Shown here piece after piece: positions 36,922-49,000 of a stretch of 64,000 nucleotides of DNA (position 1 is its first letter; every line of letters starts with the position of its first letter). The position numbers and the translations under genes were made by a program. The stretch covers positions 62,001-126,000 of the forward strand of contig NZ_SGWI01000001.1 of assembly GCF_004519405.1 (NCBI RefSeq), written 5' to 3'. The notes below the pieces were generated by a model. That model was not told where the DNA came from. It worked only from the letters and a program-made list of their open reading frames with translations, and did no database searches. The DNA comes from Pseudomonas sp. BCA17 (GTDB lineage: Bacteria > Pseudomonadota > Gammaproteobacteria > Pseudomonadales > Pseudomonadaceae).

Positions 36922-37983
36922 TCACGCAGTGGTGGTGGTGATCAGGTCGGGCTCGACGGCGCGTTCCCTGGCGATCAGGCGTTCCAGGATTTTTCGTGAC
37001 TGCACGCCGCCGGCATCGATATTGAGCTTGAGCAAATTGCGTGTTGGGTGAGCGAGCAGGTTCTGTTGCTGGCGTTCGAGCATCTCCAGGTCTTCGCTGA
37101 AAATCTTGCCCTGGCCTTCGCGGATGCTGGCGGTCAGTGCCTCGTCGTGGGGGTTGAAGTTGCGCGCCATGCCCCAGAAGTACCAGATCGAGGTGTCGGT
37201 CTGCGGGGTGATGAAGTCGACCACAATGCTCGCAGCCTTATGCTCGGCAGCCGCGTGATATCCGCCTTTGCCGGCGTGGGCCACACCGACCTCGATCAAC
37301 ACATGGCTGGGTGGGGTGAAGCGGCAGATCTGCCAGCGGTCCACGGGCACATTATCGGCAAGGTTGTTGCCGCGCAGGGCCATGCGCCAGAACGGCGGAG
37401 CCATGACGTTTTCCATATGCCGGGCGGTAACCACTTCGTCGCCTTCAACGGTGGTCACAGGCGGTGCTTCGTCGATTTCCTTCTGGCCGATGCTGGAGGC
37501 ATGGACGTAGGTTTCATGCGTCAGGTCCATCAGGTTGTCGATCATCAGGCGGTAGTCACACTGGATATCAAACAACCCGCCGCCATAGGCCCACTCATCA
37601 CTCACGGCCCATTCCAGATGATGGATCAGCGCGGGATCGGCCAGGGCCTGATCGCCCGGCCAAACCCAGATGAAGCCGTAGCGCTCGACGGCCGCAAACG
37701 TCCTGTTGCAGGGAAACCCGCGCACCCGCTGCCCCGGCATGTCCACCGTCTTGCCATCGCCGCCCATCACCAGGCCGTGATAGCCGCAGACCAGGTTGCC
37801 ATTCTCGACATAACCCAGTGAGAGCGGCGCACCGCGATGCGGGCAGAAGTCCTCGACCGCCACCACGGCGCCTTCCAGGCCACGATAAAACACCATTTTT
37901 TCGCCGCAGATCTGACGACCCAAAGGCTTTTGCGCAATTTCATCAGGGGTGCAGGCGACATACCACGTGTTTTTGGGGTACAT
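36922..37983 (-). CDS. vanA: Vanillate O-demethylase oxygenase subunit
   Basis: The 353-residue Rieske oxygenase demethylates vanillate to protocatechuate and formaldehyde. The Rieske cluster ligands are C47-P-H49 and C66-G-Y-H69. The mononuclear iron ligands lie in the DNLMDLTHETYVH segment (D153, H156, H161). Length matches known VanA. Transcribed divergently from the tps locus, with vanB following. The leader carries an AT-rich CA-like motif and two VanR-type operators. Confidence 0.97.
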   Translation of the reverse strand: MYPKNTWYVACTPDEIAQKPLGRQICGEKMVFYRGLEGAVVAVEDFCPHRGAPLSLGYVENGNLVCGYHGLVMGGDGKTVDMPGQRVRGFPCNRTFAAVERYGFIWVWPGDQALADPALIHHLEWAVSDEWAYGGGLFDIQCDYRLMIDNLMDLTHETYVHASSIGQKEIDEAPPVTTVEGDEVVTARHMENVMAPPFWRMALRGNNLADNVPVDRWQICRFTPPSHVLIEVGVAHAGKGGYHAAAEHKAASIVVDFITPQTDTSIWYFWGMARNFNPHDEALTASIREGQGKIFSEDLEMLERQQQNLLAHPTRNLLKLNIDAGGVQSRKILERLIARERAVEPDLITTTTA

Positions 37984-38003
37984 GACGACTCTCCAGGCAA
38001 TGC

Positions 38004-38015
38004 ATTATTTTTATT
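38004..38015 (-). promoter_or_regulatory. CA motif (AATAAAAATAAT) in the vanA leader
   Basis: Minus-strand AATAAAAATAAT, 20 nt before the vanA ATG, fits AAnAAnAA. Confidence 0.5.
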
Positions 38016-38016
38016 C

Positions 38017-38028
38017 AGTGGATCCATT
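38017..38028. promoter_or_regulatory. VanR operator, promoter-proximal copy
   Basis: AGTGGATCCATT is a near-palindrome matching the VanR operator known from Caulobacter (ATTGGATCCAAT) at the GGATCC core. It overlaps the likely -10 region (CCTAAT at 38031-38026, with TTGACC at 38055-38050 as -35 on the minus strand). Confidence 0.7.
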
Positions 38029-38100
38029 AGGCGGGAGGATAATGGGCGTGGTCAATATTTTGCGGTTTATATATGGGCGATTATCGGTCGCCTCACTTTT

Positions 38101-38112
38101 AATGGATCCATT
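38101..38112. promoter_or_regulatory. VanR operator, upstream copy
   Basis: AATGGATCCATT is a perfect 12-bp palindrome, 84 bp centre-to-centre from the proximal copy (eight helical turns), compatible with looping or cooperative repression of vanA. Confidence 0.7.
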
Positions 38113-38286
38113 GTCTGTTTTTTCAGAAATGCTTCAAGATTTGCCCGCCGCGTTGGGTGGAAGGGTGGTGGGATATCAATGTGAAAAAAATGTGAAGAGA
38201 GGGTGAGCATTTAATTGACGCCACTATATCGCCACCTTATTATCGCCGCCGATTGATGGCACAGAGCCATGTAGAGGGATCTAGTA

Positions 38287-40008
38287 ATGTGGCGTTTTAC
38301 ACGTCGGACCAGGCTTGCGCTGCTGTCCGCTTTTTTTTGCCTGGGATTTGCCGGCACCGCTCAAGGCGCTGATCCACAGAGCACGCCGGGCGTTACCGAC
38401 CTGATCCGTGATCGCCAGGATCGCCTGCTCGAAGAGCAACAACGTCGTCTCGAAGAGCTCAAGGACCTGCCCGGCAAAGCCACGACTTCCAGCAAGCCGG
38501 CAGCGCCCGTCGACGCGCGCTGCTTTGCGATCAAAACCATTGAGCTCGCTGGTGCCGACGCGCTGTCCGAGGGCGAACGCGCCCAACTGATCAAGCCTTA
38601 CATCGGCCAATGCCTTGGCGTGCCCCAGCTCAATGAAGTGCTCAAGGTCATCACCGACCGCTACCTGGCCAAAGGCCTGGTCACCAGCCGCGCCTACTTG
38701 CCACAGCAGGATCTCTCCAGCGGCCATCTCAAGATCCAGGTGGTCGAGGGCAAGCTGGAAAGCCTGAAGGGCGCCCAGGGCAGCGGCATCACCGACCGCC
38801 AGTTGGCGATGAGTTTCCCCGGTAAGAGCGGTGAGCTGCTCAACCTGCGCGAAATCGAACAGATGGTCGACCAGCTCAACCGCCTGCCGTCAAACCAGGC
38901 GCAGATGGAGTTGGCGCCAGGCAAGGCCGTGGGTGGCAGCGACGTCCTGGTCAAAAACACCCCGCAGAAACCGTGGCGTGTCGGCTTGTCGCGCCACAAC
39001 GGCGGCCAGCGCAGCACCGGCGAACAGCAGTGGGGCGCCAGCCTGGATTGGGATAATCCGCTGGGCCTCGCGGATCAACTGTCGCTGCGTGGTGGTCACG
39101 ATGCGGTCAGCGACCACCAGAAAACCTCGCGCAATTCGATGCTCAACTACAGCCTGCCATTCGGCTGGTGGAACCTCAGTTACAGCTACACCGAGAGCGA
39201 ATACCGCTCCCAGGCCGAGGCGAATAACTTCAAGTTCAAGCAGACCGGCGACAGCCAGAACCACCAGGTACGCCTGGAGCGCGTGATCCACCGCGATGCC
39301 GTCAGCAAAACCTCCCTGAGCACCGGCGTTGCCTATCTGCGCACCAACAACTTCATTGAAGACAGCAAGCTCGCGCTGAGCAGCAACCGTCTCAGCGAGG
39401 CCCAGTTCGGCATCAACCACGGACGGCGTATCGGTGGGTCTTTTCTCAACATCGATCTGGGGATGCAAGACGGCATCGGTGCCTTTGATGCCCAGGCCAA
39501 TCACCATCCGAAACCCGGCCAGGCCGATGCGCGCTATCGCAAATACACGGCCACGTTGAGCTACCTGTATCCCTTCACGTTGTGGGGCGAGTCATTGAGC
39601 TTCAGCAGCCTGATGACCGGCCAGCACAGCGAAGACGTGCTGTTCAGCCCGCAGCGCATGAGCCTGGGCGGGCAGTCGTCGATCCGGGGCTACAAAGACC
39701 AGATGCTTGCCGGCGACAGCGGTGGCTACTGGCGCAACGACCTGCGCTGGAGTCGCCCGGTGACCTGGGCCTGGTTGCAGCCTGTGCTCAGTGAGTACGG
39801 CACCAGCGTCGGTTACGACCAGGGTGTGATCAGCCGCGACCGCTACAACGCCGAGCAGCATGGGCGCATGAGCAGCAACGCGGTGGAGCTGTTTGTCCGT
39901 GGCAAGAACGTCGCCGCCAGTGTGACCTTTGCCCACTCTTTGGAACGACCGGCCGCCATCACCGAGCGTGAAGCGCCGATCTATTTCCGTATGGATTTTT
40001 TCCTTTAA
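38287..40008 (+). CDS. TpsB/CdiB-type outer-membrane two-partner secretion transporter
   Basis: The 573-residue protein has a signal peptide (ending GTAQGA), a plug helix rich in Arg/Glu (DRQDRLLEEQQRRLEEL), and two POTRA domains (about 75-230). POTRA1 has the AYLPQQDLSSGHLKIQVVEG pattern. A 16-strand barrel follows with the conserved loop-6 motif SIRGYKDQML near residue 464 and a terminal FRMDFFL. It exports the giant exoprotein encoded 33 bp downstream. Genes of this type are the first in CDI/TPS operons. Confidence 0.94.
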   Translation: MWRFTRRTRLALLSAFFCLGFAGTAQGADPQSTPGVTDLIRDRQDRLLEEQQRRLEELKDLPGKATTSSKPAAPVDARCFAIKTIELAGADALSEGERAQLIKPYIGQCLGVPQLNEVLKVITDRYLAKGLVTSRAYLPQQDLSSGHLKIQVVEGKLESLKGAQGSGITDRQLAMSFPGKSGELLNLREIEQMVDQLNRLPSNQAQMELAPGKAVGGSDVLVKNTPQKPWRVGLSRHNGGQRSTGEQQWGASLDWDNPLGLADQLSLRGGHDAVSDHQKTSRNSMLNYSLPFGWWNLSYSYTESEYRSQAEANNFKFKQTGDSQNHQVRLERVIHRDAVSKTSLSTGVAYLRTNNFIEDSKLALSSNRLSEAQFGINHGRRIGGSFLNIDLGMQDGIGAFDAQANHHPKPGQADARYRKYTATLSYLYPFTLWGESLSFSSLMTGQHSEDVLFSPQRMSLGGQSSIRGYKDQMLAGDSGGYWRNDLRWSRPVTWAWLQPVLSEYGTSVGYDQGVISRDRYNAEQHGRMSSNAVELFVRGKNVAASVTFAHSLERPAAITEREAPIYFRMDFFL

Positions 40009-40041
40009 ATTTTTGATCGCCTTCGGGCTCCGAGACATTAC

Positions 40042-43000
40042 ATGGACGTTCGTCAGCTCGCCTTCCTCGCGCGTCAGCCTTCTGCTGCCGTAGAAAACCG
40101 TTCCCACTTCCTGGGGCTGCCTAAGCGCGGTTTGGCATTGATCCTGGCCAACGCCATGTTCTGGCAACCGCTGCTGGCCCAGGCGGACGGTATCGTGGTC
40201 AGTGCACCCGGCACCACGCTCGGGCAAGCGGGCAATGGCGTGCCGATCGTCAATATCGCCGCACCCAACGCCAATGGGCTGTCGCACAACCAGTTCCATG
40301 ATTACAACGTCGGTGCCAATGGGGTGATCCTCAACAACGCCACCGACCGCACCCAGGCCACCCAGCTCGGCGGCATCGTCGTCGGCAACCCGAATTTTCA
40401 CGGCAGTGCCGCCAACATCATCCTCAACGAGGTGAACGGTGGCAGCCCCAGCCAACTGCGCGGCTACACCGAAGTGGCGGGGCAGTCGGCTCATGTCATC
40501 GTCGCCAACCCGTATGGCATCAGCTGCAATGGCTGCGGTTTTATCAACACGCCGCAAGCCACCTTGACCACCGGCAAGGCCGTGATCGAAAACGGCCAGA
40601 TCAACCGTTATCAGGTCGACCAAGGCAACGTCGCCATCGAAGGCGCCGGCCTGAATGCGAGTAACGTCGACCAGTTCGAAATCATCACCCGCGCCACCAC
40701 CATCAACGCGCAGATCCAGGCGAAAAAACTCACCATCGTCGCCGGTCGCAACGATGTGGACGCACGCACCTTGAATGCCACCGCGCGCGCAGCGGATGGC
40801 AGCCAGGCACCGGACCTGGCTGTCGACTCGTCGGCGCTCGGCGGGATGTATGTAGGCGCGGTCAAGCTGATCGGCACCGAGGCCGGCGTGGGCGTGCGGT
40901 TGTCGGGCGACATGGTTGCCGGTGGTGATATTCAGATTGATACGGCGGGCAATGTGGTGATGGGCACGACCTCGGCGGGCAGCACCGTTAACGTCAAGGC
41001 ACAGAGTGTCGACGCGAAAGGGCCGGTCCTGGCGGGCAGCGCCCTGACGATGCAGACCCAAGGCGACCTGACCAACCAAAAAAGCCTGGTTACGCGTGAT
41101 CGTGTGCAGCTGCAAAGCGGTGGTGTGCTGACCAACAACGGCATCATCGAAGCCGGCGTGAACGCGGACCAGACTCGCAATAACCAGGGCGATATCCAGG
41201 TAACTGCCGGGCAGTTGAACAACAACGGCAACACGCTCATCGCCAGCCGCGACCTCACGCTCAACGTCGATGGGACCTTGAACAATCAGGGCGGAACCCT
41301 GAGTGCGCAACACCAGCTTAAAGCCAGCGCTGCCACACTGGATAACCAGCAAAAAGGCCGCGTACTGAGTACGGCAAGCCTTGAACTCAATGCCGATCGA
41401 CTGCTCAACTCCGATGCCGGGCTGGTCGCCGGCAACCTTGGCCTTAACGGTCGCGTCGGGCAACTGATCAACCGTAAGGGCGAGCTGTCGAGCCTGGCCG
41501 ATGTCACCTTGCACGTCGACAATCTGGATAACGTCGCCGGCCTGATCTCTGCGGGCCAGGCGCTGTGGTTGACCGCCAGCGGGGCGATCAACAATCAAAC
41601 CGGTCGCCTGGTCGCCGGGCAGCATCTGCAGGCGGACGCCGGGCAACTGGATAATAGCCAGTCAGGTGTTGTGAGTAGCCAAGGCAGCCTGGGCTTGAGC
41701 GTTGCCGGTACGCTGGATAACCAGCAGCGGGGCCGTATCGAGTCCGGCACTGCCGCGCGGGTCAGCGCCGGTGGTTTCAACAACGGGCAACAGGGCACCC
41801 TTACCAGTGGCGGGCCACTTGAGCTGACAGCCGGGCCGGTGAATAACAGCCAAGGTGGCTCGATCACCAGCGCCACAACCCTCAACGCCCGTGTCACCGG
41901 CCTTGACCAGCATGACAACGGCCGCCTTTACAGCAATGGTGACGTGAGCCTGGACCTGGGCAGCGGCCACCTCGATAACCGCAGTGGCGGCTTGATCAAC
42001 GCGGCTGGTCAGTTGACGTTGACGAACCTCAACAGCGTGGATAACCGTAGCGGCGAGATCTCCAGTGCTCGGGGTTTTGAATTTGCCGCCAACAGCCTGG
42101 ACAACCGCGCGGGTAAATTGCTCAGTGACCAAGCCTTGGGCCTGCGTATTGCTCAGACCCTGAACAATGGTGCCGGCCTGATCGCTGCCAACGGCCTGGA
42201 TATTGATGTCTCCAGCCTGATCAATGACCAACGCGGGCAAGTGCACAGCCGTGATCGGCTGAGTGCCCGTGTCAGTGGCTTGCTCGATAACCGCGGCGGA
42301 AAGCTGAGTGCGGATACCCACGCGCAGTTGACGCTGGGCAGCCTGGACAACCGCAACGGTGCTCAGCTCTTCAGCCAGGGCGACCTGAGCCTGAACCTCA
42401 ATCGTGGTGATCTGAACAACCAGGGCGGTTTGATCAACTCCCCCGGGCAGTTGCTGTTGACTCAACTCAACCGTGTCGATAACCAAGGCGGGGAAATCTC
42501 CGGCGTCCGGGCATTCGAGCTGGTCGCGGATCAACTCAATAACAGCGCCGGCAAGTTGCTCAGCGAGCAAGCCTTGAGTGTGCGCATCGCCCGCGCCCTG
42601 GACAACGCCAAAGGTGTGGTGACGGCCAAGGCGCTGGACGTTCGCGCGGGCTCGTTGAACAACCAGGCCGGTGGTTTTACGGCGGTGGACGGCCTCAACG
42701 TCCAGGTCGATACCGAACTGGATAATCGCGGCGGCAAGCTGCTGGGCCAGCGCCTTGAACTTGGGCTTGGGGCACTGAATAACGACCAGGGCCAGGTGCA
42801 AGCGGACTCGACGCTGGTACTTCGCGCAGGCGGCGCCGTGAGCAACCAGGCCGGTACGTTGGCTGCTGGGCAAGGCATGACCCTGGGCAGCGCGAGCCTG
42901 GACAACCGCCACGGTAACGTGACCACCGACGGGGCGTTGACAGCTCGTATCGCCGGGCAGTTGCTCAACCAGGCGGGGCTTTTGAGTGCGGGCACTGAGC

Positions 43001-46000
43001 TGCAGCTAAGCATGGCTGATCTCGACAACTCGCTCAAAGGCCGGATTGCCGCGCGGCAGGTCCGGGTCACCGGCCAAGGCGTGGACAACAGCGCAGGTGG
43101 CAGCCTGTATGCCAAGCAGCAGTTGGATCTGGTACTGGGCGGCCAGTTGAACAACGCCCACGGCGTGATCGGCAGTGATGGTCGGCTGGGCATTGAGGCC
43201 GCTGGTTTGAGCAACGATGACGCAACGCTGTCCAGTGCCGATGCGATGCAGATCACCACCGGCACGCTGAGTAATCAGGCCGGGCAGTTGAGCAGCGCCA
43301 CCCGCTTGGGCGTGACCGTGACCGCGCTGGACAACAGCCGCGCCGGGCATCTTTCCAGCCAAGGCGACGTGAGCCTTGACTTGCAAGGCGGCCACCTCGA
43401 TAACCGCAGTGGTTTGGTCAGCGCGCCGGGGCAGTTGTTGCTCAAGCAACTGGGCAGCGTGGATAACCAGGGCGGTGAAATTTCCAGCGCGCATGCGTTC
43501 GAGCTGGCGGCAACCGCCCTCAATACCACGGACGGCAAGATCCTCAGCCAGCAAGCTCTGGTCCTGCGTGTCGCGCAGGCGCTGGATAACACGCGTGGCC
43601 TGATTTCCGCCGCCGCTTTAACGGTCAACAGCGCGAGTCTGAACAACCAGAATGGCAAGTTGAATGCCGCTGGTGAGCTCAGCCTCGGCATCGATGGCGT
43701 ACTCGATAACCAGCACGGTGAATTGCTGGGCCGGCACTCGACCGTCAATGTGGCTGCACTGGATAACCGTCAGGGCCGCCTCCAAGGTGATAACCGGTTG
43801 ACCCTGACGAGCGTGGGTGCCGTCAGTAACAACAACGGCACACTGGCGGCTGGGCAAGCGTTGACGGTGACTGCCGCCAGCCTTGACAACAGTGCCGGCA
43901 AACTCACCAGTGACGGCGCCTTGACCGCTCGGATTTCGGCCAACCTGCTGAACCAGGCCGGGTTGTTCGCGGCCGGCACCGAGTTGCAGCTCAATGCCGC
44001 CAGCCTGGACAACCAGGCCAAGGGTCGCATCACCAGCAAAGGCAATGCACAGCTGCAAGTGGCGAGCCTGGACAACCGAGGGGGCAGCCTCACCTCGATG
44101 GGGCAGTTGCAGGTCAAGGGCGATGCGTTGGATAACCGCCAGGCCGGGTTGCTCAACTCAGGCCAGGCCATGGGGCTGACCGTTGGTACCGTGGACAACC
44201 GCGGCGGTGAGTTGTCCAGCGTGACCGAATTGACGTTGGCCGGGCGAGAGCTGGACAACAGCAACGGCGGTCGCGTGCTGGCCAACGGCGCACTTCAACT
44301 CACGCTCGATAAGCTGAACAACCAGCTCAAGGGCCTGATTTCCGGGCAACAGGACGTCAGCCTGAAGGCCGGCAACCTCGACAACAGCGCTCAAGGCAAC
44401 CTCTACGCCAAGCGCAACCTTGACGTGAACCTGGCCGAATACATCAACAACACCCAAGGCGTGATGCGCAGCGACGCAGCCTCGCAGCTGCGCAGCGCCA
44501 GCCTCGGCAATGACGGTGGGCGTATCAGCAGTGGCGGGGCGCTGTTGCTGAATACCGGCGCGGCCATCAGTAACCAGAATGGCGAAGTGCTCAGCGCCGA
44601 CGTCCTGACCGTAAGCGGCGCCAGTATCGACAACAGCCAAGGGCACATCATTGCCGACGGTGCATTGCAGCTCACGACCGGTGTGTTGCTCAACCAGCAT
44701 CAAGGCCGTGTCACCAGCGCTGATCGCCTCAACCTCAAAGCGACCCGCGTCGATAACCGTTTCGAGGGCCGTATTGCCAGTGGCCAGGCGCTCGACGCCA
44801 GTGTCACCGGCCTTGACCAGCGCGATGGCGGCGAGCTTTACAGCAACAGCGAGCTGACGCTGGATATGAACCATGGGCAATTGAACAACGCCGATGGCTT
44901 TATCAATGCCCCCAACCGGTTGCTGCTCAAGAACCTCAAGGATGTCGACAACCGCAACGGTGAGATCTCCAGCGCCCACGCCTTTACCCTGGCCGCCGAG
45001 ACGTTGGATAACAGCGGCGGCGACCTGCTCAGTGACCAGGCGTTGACGCTTAAAGTCGAACACGCCTTGCTTAACCTCAAAGGGCTTATTTCAGCGGCCG
45101 AGATCGGGCTTGAAGCCTCGCGCCTGGACAACCTCGAGGGCAGCGTCAGCAGCTCTGTTGACACACGCCTGGCTGTCACGGACGACGTGCTCAACGACCA
45201 GGGCGAAATCGTCAGCGCTGGTCGCACCGAGCTGACGGCGGCGAGCTTGAGCAACGCCAAAGGGCGTGTGCTCGCTGATGTCAGCCTAGACGCCAAGGTC
45301 AAAGGCGCTCTGGCTAATCAGGGCGGCACGCTGGGCGCCGGCACGTCACTGGACGTGCATGCCGCCAGCCTGGATAACCGTCAGGCTGGGCGAGTGGTGA
45401 GTAACGGCCAGCTCAACGCAAGCATCGACGGGTTATTCGACAATCAGGCCAAGGGCAGCGTGTTAGCCAAAGGCGCCATGCAACTGCGCACCGGCCAGTT
45501 GGATAACCGTGAAGGACGGTTGACGGGCCATGACCTGCTGACACTGCACAGTGCGAAGGTTGATAACCGGGGCGGGGTGATCCTGGCCCAGAAGGACCTT
45601 CAACTCACCGTGGGTGAGCTGGACAACCAGCAGGGCTTGCTGAGCAGCAAGGCGGCGGTGGGCTACACCGGGCAAACCCTGCGCAACCAGAAAGGCCTGA
45701 TCAGCGCCGTGGGCCCACTGCAACTGACAGCCGATAACGTGCAAAACGCCGCTGGCCGTATCGCCAGCCAAAGTGACCTGCAGGCCACCGTCGGTGTGCT
45801 GGCTCAGCAGGGCGGTGAATTGGTTGCCCTCGGCGGGCTGAGCTTGAACGGAGCTTCTCTGGACAACCGCGATGGTGGCCTGGTAGGCGCTACAAAAGCG
45901 CTGAAACTGACGGTCGACAGCATTGATAACCGCGCCGGCGAGATTTCCAGCCAGAGCAGCATCGCCTTCAACGGTCAGCGCCTGGATAACAGTAGCGGCA

Positions 46001-49000
46001 AACTGGTGGCTGCGACGGCACTGGAGTTGGCCGTGGCCCACGTGATCAACCAGGCGCAAGGGCGGGTATTTGCCCAGGACAACCGCTTCAATGGCGCGCG
46101 CCTGGATAACGGCGAAGGCACCTTCGCCGGGCAACGCTCCCTGAGCATTGCACTGGCGGCCATTCCCGGCACGGAATTGGACGGGCGACTGGCTAACCAA
46201 CAGGGTCACATCAGCAGCGAAGGTACGCTGCAACTGACCAGTGCCACCCTTAACAACAACGGCGGCGCAATCTCTGCGGCCGGCGCGCTTTCGCTGGTCG
46301 CCGCTGGGGCTGTCGACAACCTGGCCGGCCTTGTGGAGACCGATGCCAACCTCGGCCTCAGCAGCGCCAGCCTGGACAACGGCGATAAGGGCAAGCTCAA
46401 CAGTCGTGGTGCGCTGACCCTGACCACCGGCGCCTTGAACAACAACGGCCGAATCACCAGCGCCGACACTTTGAGCCTGACGGCCGCGCAACTGAGCAAC
46501 AGTGGGCGTATCGCCAGTGACCAAAACCTCACCGCCACAGTGACCGGCCTGAACCAGCAAGGCGGCGAGCTGTTGAGCAAGACCCGCCTCGATCTGGACC
46601 TCAATCACGGCCAGTTGAGCAACATCGGCGGCCTGATCAATAGCCCATTGCTGATGCTGAAAAACCTGGCGGATGTAAAAAACAGCCAGCTCGGCGAAAT
46701 TTCCAGCCAGCAAGCGTTCACCTTGGCGGCGCGCAACCTCGACAACGGCGGCGCCAAGCTGATCAGTAACCAGGGCCTGACGCTACAAGTGGCAGAGGTG
46801 TTAGGCAACGCCAAAGGCACGATCAGCGCAGCCTCACTCAACGCCCACGCCGCCAAGCTGGAGAACAGCGACGGCCTGGTCAGCAGCCATGGCGCACTGG
46901 AGGTCTCGGCCGACCAACTGATCGATAACCAGCGCGGTACCTTGATTGCCGACGGCGCAATGTTGCTGAGCACCGCTCAACTCGACAACCGTGGCGGTGA
47001 CGTGACGGGCAAGGCATTGGTGACCGCCAGGATTGGCCAGGTCAACAACCACGGCGGGCAACTGATCAGCACCTCACAGCTGGATGTGCAGGGCCGCATT
47101 CTGGACAACACAAAAGGCTTGGTCGGTGCGGAAAAAGCGCTGAACCTGCAGGTCGACAGCGTCGACAACAAGGGGGGCGAGCTGTCCACCAATGGCGACC
47201 TTAGCCTCACCGGGCAGACCCTGGATAACAGTGATTCCGGTCGTGTACTGGCCGGGCAAGCGTTGAGCCTTACCGTGGCGCAGCTGCTTAATCGCAACGA
47301 CGGCAAATTCAATGCTCAGCGCCTGATGCTCACCGGCCAGGACCTGGACAACAGCAACGGCAAGCTGCTCGCGCAGCAACTGCTGCAACTGGACCTTAAG
47401 GGCCAGTTGAATAACACCCAAGGCGTGCTCAGCAGTGAAGGGCGCCTGGCTGTCACCGCTGCAGACCTGATCAACCGTCAAGGCCTTGTCTCCAGCGCTC
47501 AAGCGCTGGAGCTGGGGCTGGCAGGCGCGGTGGATAACGACGACGGTCAGTTGGTAGCCGACAGCACTCTCCAACTGCGCAGCACCCGTCTGAGCAACCA
47601 GAAAGGTGTGCTCAGTGGCAAAGGTGCGGTCTCGGTGAACACTGGCGCGTTGGACAACAGCAGCGGCCGCCTGAACAGCGGCGACACCCTGGAGCTGAAG
47701 GCCGGCTTACTGACCAACAGCGCCGGCAACATCGGCAGCGCCCAGGCCCTGACGGCCAGTGTCGCCGGGCTTGAGCAGCCCGGCGGCAAATTGTTCAGCA
47801 ACGCCGGCTTGACGCTGGACCTGAACAACGGCCAGTTGAATAACCAGCAGGGCCTGATCAACGCGACCGGGTCACTGGTACTTAACCAACTCAATGGTGT
47901 GAACAACCAGGGCGGTGAAATCTCCAGCGGCCAGGCGTTCAACGTGGTGGCACGTGATCTGGACAACAGCAATGGTCGACTGCTGAGTAATCATGGCCTG
48001 GCGTTGCGCATCGAGCAGGCATTGACGAACATCAAGGGCCTGGTTGCGGGTGCCAGCCTGAGCGCGAACGCAGCCTCTTTCGATAACAGCGGCGGTACGT
48101 TCACCAGCCGCGGCAACCTCGAGCTGACCAGCACGGGCCTGCTCAACAACCAGCAACAAGGCCTGATCAACGCCGCGCAAGCCCTGACGCTGAACAGCGG
48201 CAACCTCAATAACCAGGGCGGCAGCCTGCTCGGCACCAGCGCCTTGACGCTCAATGCATTGGCCTTGGACAGCAGCGCCAAAGGCCTGATCAACAGCCAG
48301 GGCAGCCTTGCGCTGAATGCCCAGTCGCTGAACGCCAGCGACGACGGCGAAGTGTCGGCCAAGGGCGACATCGACCTCAACCTCACCTCGATGGCCCTGC
48401 GCGACGGCAAGCTGATCAGTGATCAACGCCTGACCGTGGACTTGGCCAACGGTGACCTGGACAACCGTAAAGGCCTGATCCTCGCCAAAGGCCCGCTGAC
48501 CCTGAAGCGTCTGGGCGCCGTAAACAACCAGGGCGGTGAAATATCCAGCCTGAATGCCGTGAGCCTGATGGCGCGTAGCCTGGACAACAGTGCCGGCAAA
48601 TTGATCAGTCAACAGCTGCTGACGCTCAACGCAGGCGACATGATCAATCGCGGCGGCCTGATGTCGGGATGGCAGGGGCTGAATGTTATCGGCAGTGGCT
48701 TGGATAACCGTGACAGCGGCACGCTGTCCAGCCGCAGCGGCGATCTTGATGTACGCCTCAGTGGCAGCCTGCTCAACAGCGGCGCAGGCGCATTGGCCAG
48801 CCTCGGTCGGTTGAGCGTCAGCGCGACCAGCCTGGATAACAGTGGCAAAGGCGTTGTCTCCAGCGGCGCGCAGCAGACGCTGAGCGTGACAGGCTTGCTG
48901 AACAACAGCCAAGGCGGGTTGATCGACAGCGGGGCCACGCTGGATCTGAGCGCGGCTGACCTTGACAACAGTGCCGGCAGTATTGCGGCCTTGCACGACC

